Positions 60,703 through 64,000 of a stretch of DNA of 64,000 bases are shown in pieces. Source of the DNA: Sciurus carolinensis. Taxonomy: Eukaryota; Chordata; Mammalia; Rodentia; Sciuridae. Each line of letters opens with the position of its first letter. Position 1 is the stretch's first letter. The translations under genes were made by a program, and so were the position numbers. The notes under the pieces were generated by a model. It worked only from the letters and a program-made list of their open reading frames with translations, ran no database searches and was not told the origin of the DNA. Location of the stretch: assembly GCF_902686445.1 (NCBI RefSeq), contig NC_062228.1:68118648-68182647 (forward strand), written 5' to 3'.

Positions 60703-60800
60703 AGCGCTCTCTCCCTCTCCCTCTCCCTCTGCCTCTCCCTCTCACTCTCACTCTCCCCTTCCTCTCCCTCTCTCTCTCCTCTCCCAATCTCACTCTCCAC
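60703..60800. repeat. CT-rich simple repeat
   Basis: Runs of CTCTCC, CTCACT and CTCTCTCT on the plus strand. The complement opens an Arg/Gly-rich frame (minus 60587-60868), which is a consequence of the repeat. Confidence 0.85.
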
Positions 60801-62490
60801 CTCACACACACATTCACAGCAGCTCTTTCAGGAAACACTTCATCTCTCCTTCTTGTTCTGACCTCCATCTGAGATGTCCTCTCTGGTCCCTGACTAACAC
60901 TCTCTGCTCATTCTGCAGACTTTGCTCTGCAGACCCAGGTGAGCTTAAGGAAGGTGAGTTCCCAGTGGGCACTGGTGTCCAGGTGAAGGTGTGGGTATGG
61001 GCATGGGCTCTTGCTTTCTTTCCTTCTGATCCCAGGGAGAGGAGGCAGAGCCCAGGGAGATCATAATGCTAAATCTAAAACTTCTCTCCTCGGTAGAGGA
61101 ACAACAAACAGTTGGTTAGAGAAAAGTTAAAACAGTTGTTTCCTGTGTCGAGGATGAAAAGACGATTGGGGAAATGTGTGTGATCTGTGATGTGGAAGAG
61201 GAAGGGAGAGGCCAGCCAGGGACCCTGAGTGTCTGGGTCTGTCTGTAATGCCACTTGGCACCCCAGCCTGTAGAGAGATTGTGAAGGGATATGCTGCTTT
61301 TCACCCCAAAATCAATATGTTATTCTGAATAACCCCACACACATTTTCTTATGAAACAGGAAAGAACACCCATTCTCACCAGGGATGCTGGATGGGCAGG
61401 TGGGTGCCCTTCCCTGAGGACTAGGGCATCTATTCTGATCCTGTGTATCCACTTTCCTTTCCCTGTGAATTTCAGCACCTATTTTTCAGTCAGAATTTGA
61501 AAATGCACCACAGCCTCACGGACCCAGGCTCCTGTTAGGGACCTGACTTCATGCCAGCCTGAAGATTCCTGCTGCAGCCTGACCCCCTGCTTCCTCAGAT
61601 ACACTGCAGGCCTGGTCTCTCAGCCATCCCTATGTTCTCCATTCTGCTGTGCTTACTCTGCCTCACAGTTTCAGCCCTATCATGGGGCTGCAGTTCACTG
61701 ATGAGTTTAAACTGCCTTCTGTGTTGCAGATGCTGGAAAGAGATCAGTTGTGACACTGTGCACAATCCCCCAAGCCTACGGTTGATGTGAGTGTGTGCTC
61801 CGACTGCACCTCTCACCCCAGTGCTCCCAAGGCCAGCGTTTCTGGTGAGGCCCCTTCCAGATACCTTTTCATCCATCTGGAACCTGCAGAAAGGTGTCTA
61901 CTGACTAACCCCTGCCTGACCAAGTAAGCAACATAATTTATTCCCCGCTGCCCTTTTAAAGCAACCAGCTGCCCTTCGTGGAATATCATCAGACACAAGG
62001 TGGGTCTCCTCTGCCCACCTCCATCTTCCATTCCACACTGAGCAACCCTTACCCAAGACTCCAATGCATTTGTTCAGTGTTCACACGTGAGTGTGAAGAG
62101 AAAAATGTTTTCTCAAGTATCGTAAATTGAATATTCAATAAAGCATATCATTACACTTAAAGTACTACCAAGATAAAATTGGATAAAGCAAGCATGTCGG
62201 ATTTGTGGGTTACATTGTCTAGATGTCTCGCTGAAGAGAAATAGGAAATACAGATATGTTCCAAACTTATGCACTGCCTGCACTAACTCCTCCAATGTTA
62301 TGTGGTTTTGAGTTACTTAAATTTTTATTCACATATTCTTGAATTATACTGAAAGGGTTGGTGTCAGTTCTGTAAATAGACATTTATATATTTCAAATGA
62401 ATAATGATAACACATTTGCAAACATGATTGTGGACCACAGCCGAACCTTCCTATTCTAGGGCTGTAATTTTCATATATGTTTCTGTGTTT
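60801..62490. other. intergenic, no gene recognised
   Basis: Unassigned sequence. It includes AGACCCAGGTGAGCTTAAGG near 60930 and a GTGAGT-like step that could be a splice donor, but no coding exon supports it. The part from 62.1 kb is AT-rich. Confidence 0.35.
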
Positions 62491-62494
62491 TATT

Positions 62495-62690
62495 TATCTA
62501 AAGCCTGGCATGGTGGTACCAGTCCATAATCCTGGCTTCTTGAGAAACTGAGGCAGGAGGATCACAAGTTTGAGGCCCACCTGGGAAACTTACCCAGACA
62601 CTGTAAAAATATTAAATTGGTGATGGATGGGTTCCTGTTGTCCCCATGGACCATGCTGACCCCAGAAAGAGGAAAAAAATTACTATTTGC
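62495..62690 (+). mobile_element. 7SL-derived SINE (B1-like, ID-like tail)
   Basis: GCCTGGCATGGTGGTACCAG, then AACTGAGGCAGGAGGATCAC and TTTGAGGCCCACCTGGGAAA, is the left arm of a 7SL-derived SINE. It carries a RNA polymerase III A-box-like and B-box-like arrangement. A second part (TTGGTGATGGATGG ... CCCCAG) followed by an A-rich tail resembles an ID-type unit, as in the B1-ID dimers of squirrels. That second part is diverged, so the dimer assignment is tentative. No target duplication was fixed. Confidence 0.65.
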
Positions 62691-62999
62691 ACTATTTCAG
62701 GAAAGTACAAATAGAACAACATAGTAATAATCAAGTAATTTCTTCATTTAACTTTGAAAATTTTTATTTTGATATGGAATGTCTATACTATTTTTAAAGA
62801 ATCATGGGAAAATACATATGTGTGTACTACTAAATACAGATGAGAACACTTTACAAAGCCAACCTTTCTACCCTTCCATCATGGCCAGTATCTGCCCCAA
62901 TATTTCTGTCCTTATATATTTAAAAATATATATGCTGCACATGTCTGTGTCTTGTCTCTACCTATGGAATATATGCTTGAGAACAACCCACTAAAGCCA

Positions 63000-63915
63000 C
63001 AAGGCTCTGCCTACTCTCCCTGTACACACACCTGCTGGGCACCCTTGAACCTGAAGACACCCATGTCCATGCACAGGCCTCCCACTCCTCTCCCTGTAGA
63101 GACACCTGCTCGGCACCCTCCATCCTGAAGGCACCCATGTCCCTGCACAGGTCTCCCCCACCTTTCCCTGTAGAGACAACTGCTGGGTAACAGCCCCTAT
63201 GAAGGTGCACCCATGTACATGCACAGGGCTCTCCCTCCTCTCCCTGCAGAGACACCTGCTGGGTACCCTCCACCCTAAAGGCACCCATGTCCCTGCACAG
63301 GGCTCCCCCTCCTCTCCCTGTAGAGTCTCCTGCTAAGCACCCTCCACACTGAAGGCACCCATGTCCCTGCACAGGGCTCCCCCTCCTCTCCCAGTAGTGA
63401 CACCTGCTGGGCACCCTCCATCCTGAAGGCACCAATGTTCCTGCACAGGGTTCCCCCTCCTCTCCCTGCAGAGACACCTGCTGGGCACCCTCCACCCTGA
63501 ATGCATCCATGTCCCTGCACAGGGCTCCCCCTCCTCTCCCTGTAGAGACACCTGCTGGGCACCCTCCACCCTGAAGGCACCCATGTCCCTGCACAGGGCT
63601 CTCCCTCCTCTCCCTATAGAGACACCTGCTGGACACCCTCCACCCTGAAGGCACCCATGTCCCTGCACAGAGCTCCCCCTCCTCTCCCTGTAGAGACACC
63701 TGCTAGGCACCCTCCACCCTGAAGGCACCCATGTCCCTACACATATCTCCCCCTATCTCCCTTTAGAGACACCTGCTGGACACCCTCCACGATGAAGGCA
63801 CCCATGTCCCTTCACAGTCCTCTCCCTCCTCTCCCTGCAGAGACACCTGCTGGGCACCCTCCACCCTGAGGAGGGACCCATGTCAATGCACAGTGCTCTC
63901 CATCACTCTCACCTT
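63000..63915 (+). repeat. 74-bp tandem repeat (about 12 units)
   Basis: Unit landmarks CCTGCTGGGCACCCTCCACC, CTGAAGGCACCCATGTCCCT and GCACAGGGCTCCCCCTCCTC recur. The spacing between successive CCTGCTGG marks is 74 bp (63477, 63551, 63625). Because 74 is not a multiple of three, a reading frame passes through the unit in all three registers. Even so the minus strand stays open for 245 codons (62962-63699). No domain or start supports a gene. Confidence 0.9.
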
Positions 63916-64000
63916 CACCTGGGAGTTGGAGACTGAGGTTTGTGAAGCTCAGGTTTTTATTATGTTTTGTTTGAGCAGGTGGGCAGAAAGTCATCGTCTC
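63916..64000. other. end of window, no feature recognised
   Basis: Short unassigned sequence after the 74-bp array. The array's boundary is blurred by diverged units. Confidence 0.3.

Noticed and set aside
60587..60868. Arg/Gly-rich protein on the minus strand
   Set aside because: Direct product of the CT-rich simple repeat.
63000..63915. Cysteine- and glycine-rich secreted repeat protein
   Set aside because: The unit is 74 bp, so the peptide changes register each unit. No signal peptide or conserved start.

Overview
This window is eukaryotic, mammalian, and almost entirely non-coding repeat-derived DNA. The host is most likely a rodent of the squirrel group. That is an inference from the L1 3' ends, from a 7SL-derived SINE with an ID-like tail at 62.5 kb, and from an interspersed repeat split across 12.49-12.60 and 17.73-17.97 kb that I recognise from squirrel-type genomes. 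There are no bacterial features. The only cellular gene relics are a V1R pheromone-receptor gene that has lost its start codon and a processed copy of MORC3.

Layout. 0-7 kb: proline-codon-rich simple repeat, then the V1R receptor relic (minus strand, 1557-2498), then GC-richer sequence with no recognised gene. 7-12.5 kb: an LTR-like repeat, an old L1 fragment and a G-rich short repeat. 12.6-17.7 kb: a class I endogenous retrovirus (ERV1) with paired LTRs, a tRNA-Phe-like primer site, gag and env relics, inserted inside an older interspersed repeat. 18-23 kb: a minus-strand L1 with both ends but missing its middle. 25.5-35.8 kb: a second class I provirus (ERV2), minus strand, with an exact 5-bp target duplication, carrying a nested L1 that has the 5'-inversion of twin priming. 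36.7-48.1 kb: a full-length MORC3 retrocopy split by a full-length L1 (39335-46301) with an exact 15-bp target duplication, an intact ORF1 and a damaged ORF2. 48.66-50.83 kb: a 5'-truncated L1. 51.25-59.9 kb: a 30-bp minisatellite interrupted by a class II (betaretrovirus-like, ERVK) provirus with an exact 6-bp target duplication. 60-64 kb: pyrimidine-rich simple repeat, a SINE, and a 74-bp tandem repeat.

The elements record an order of events: interspersed repeat, then ERV1; ERV2, then the inverted L1; MORC3 retrocopy, then the full-length L1; minisatellite, then the ERVK provirus. I see no clearly functional protein-coding gene. The best-preserved reading frame is L1 ORF1. The points most worth checking are the V1R start loss, a MIR-like segment that looks like a captured cryptic exon in the MORC3 retrocopy, two proviruses that share a pol-less interior but have unrelated LTRs, tandem 5'UTR monomers in the L1 with long antisense reading frames, and one CpG codon in L1 ORF2 that has been hit in all four copies.
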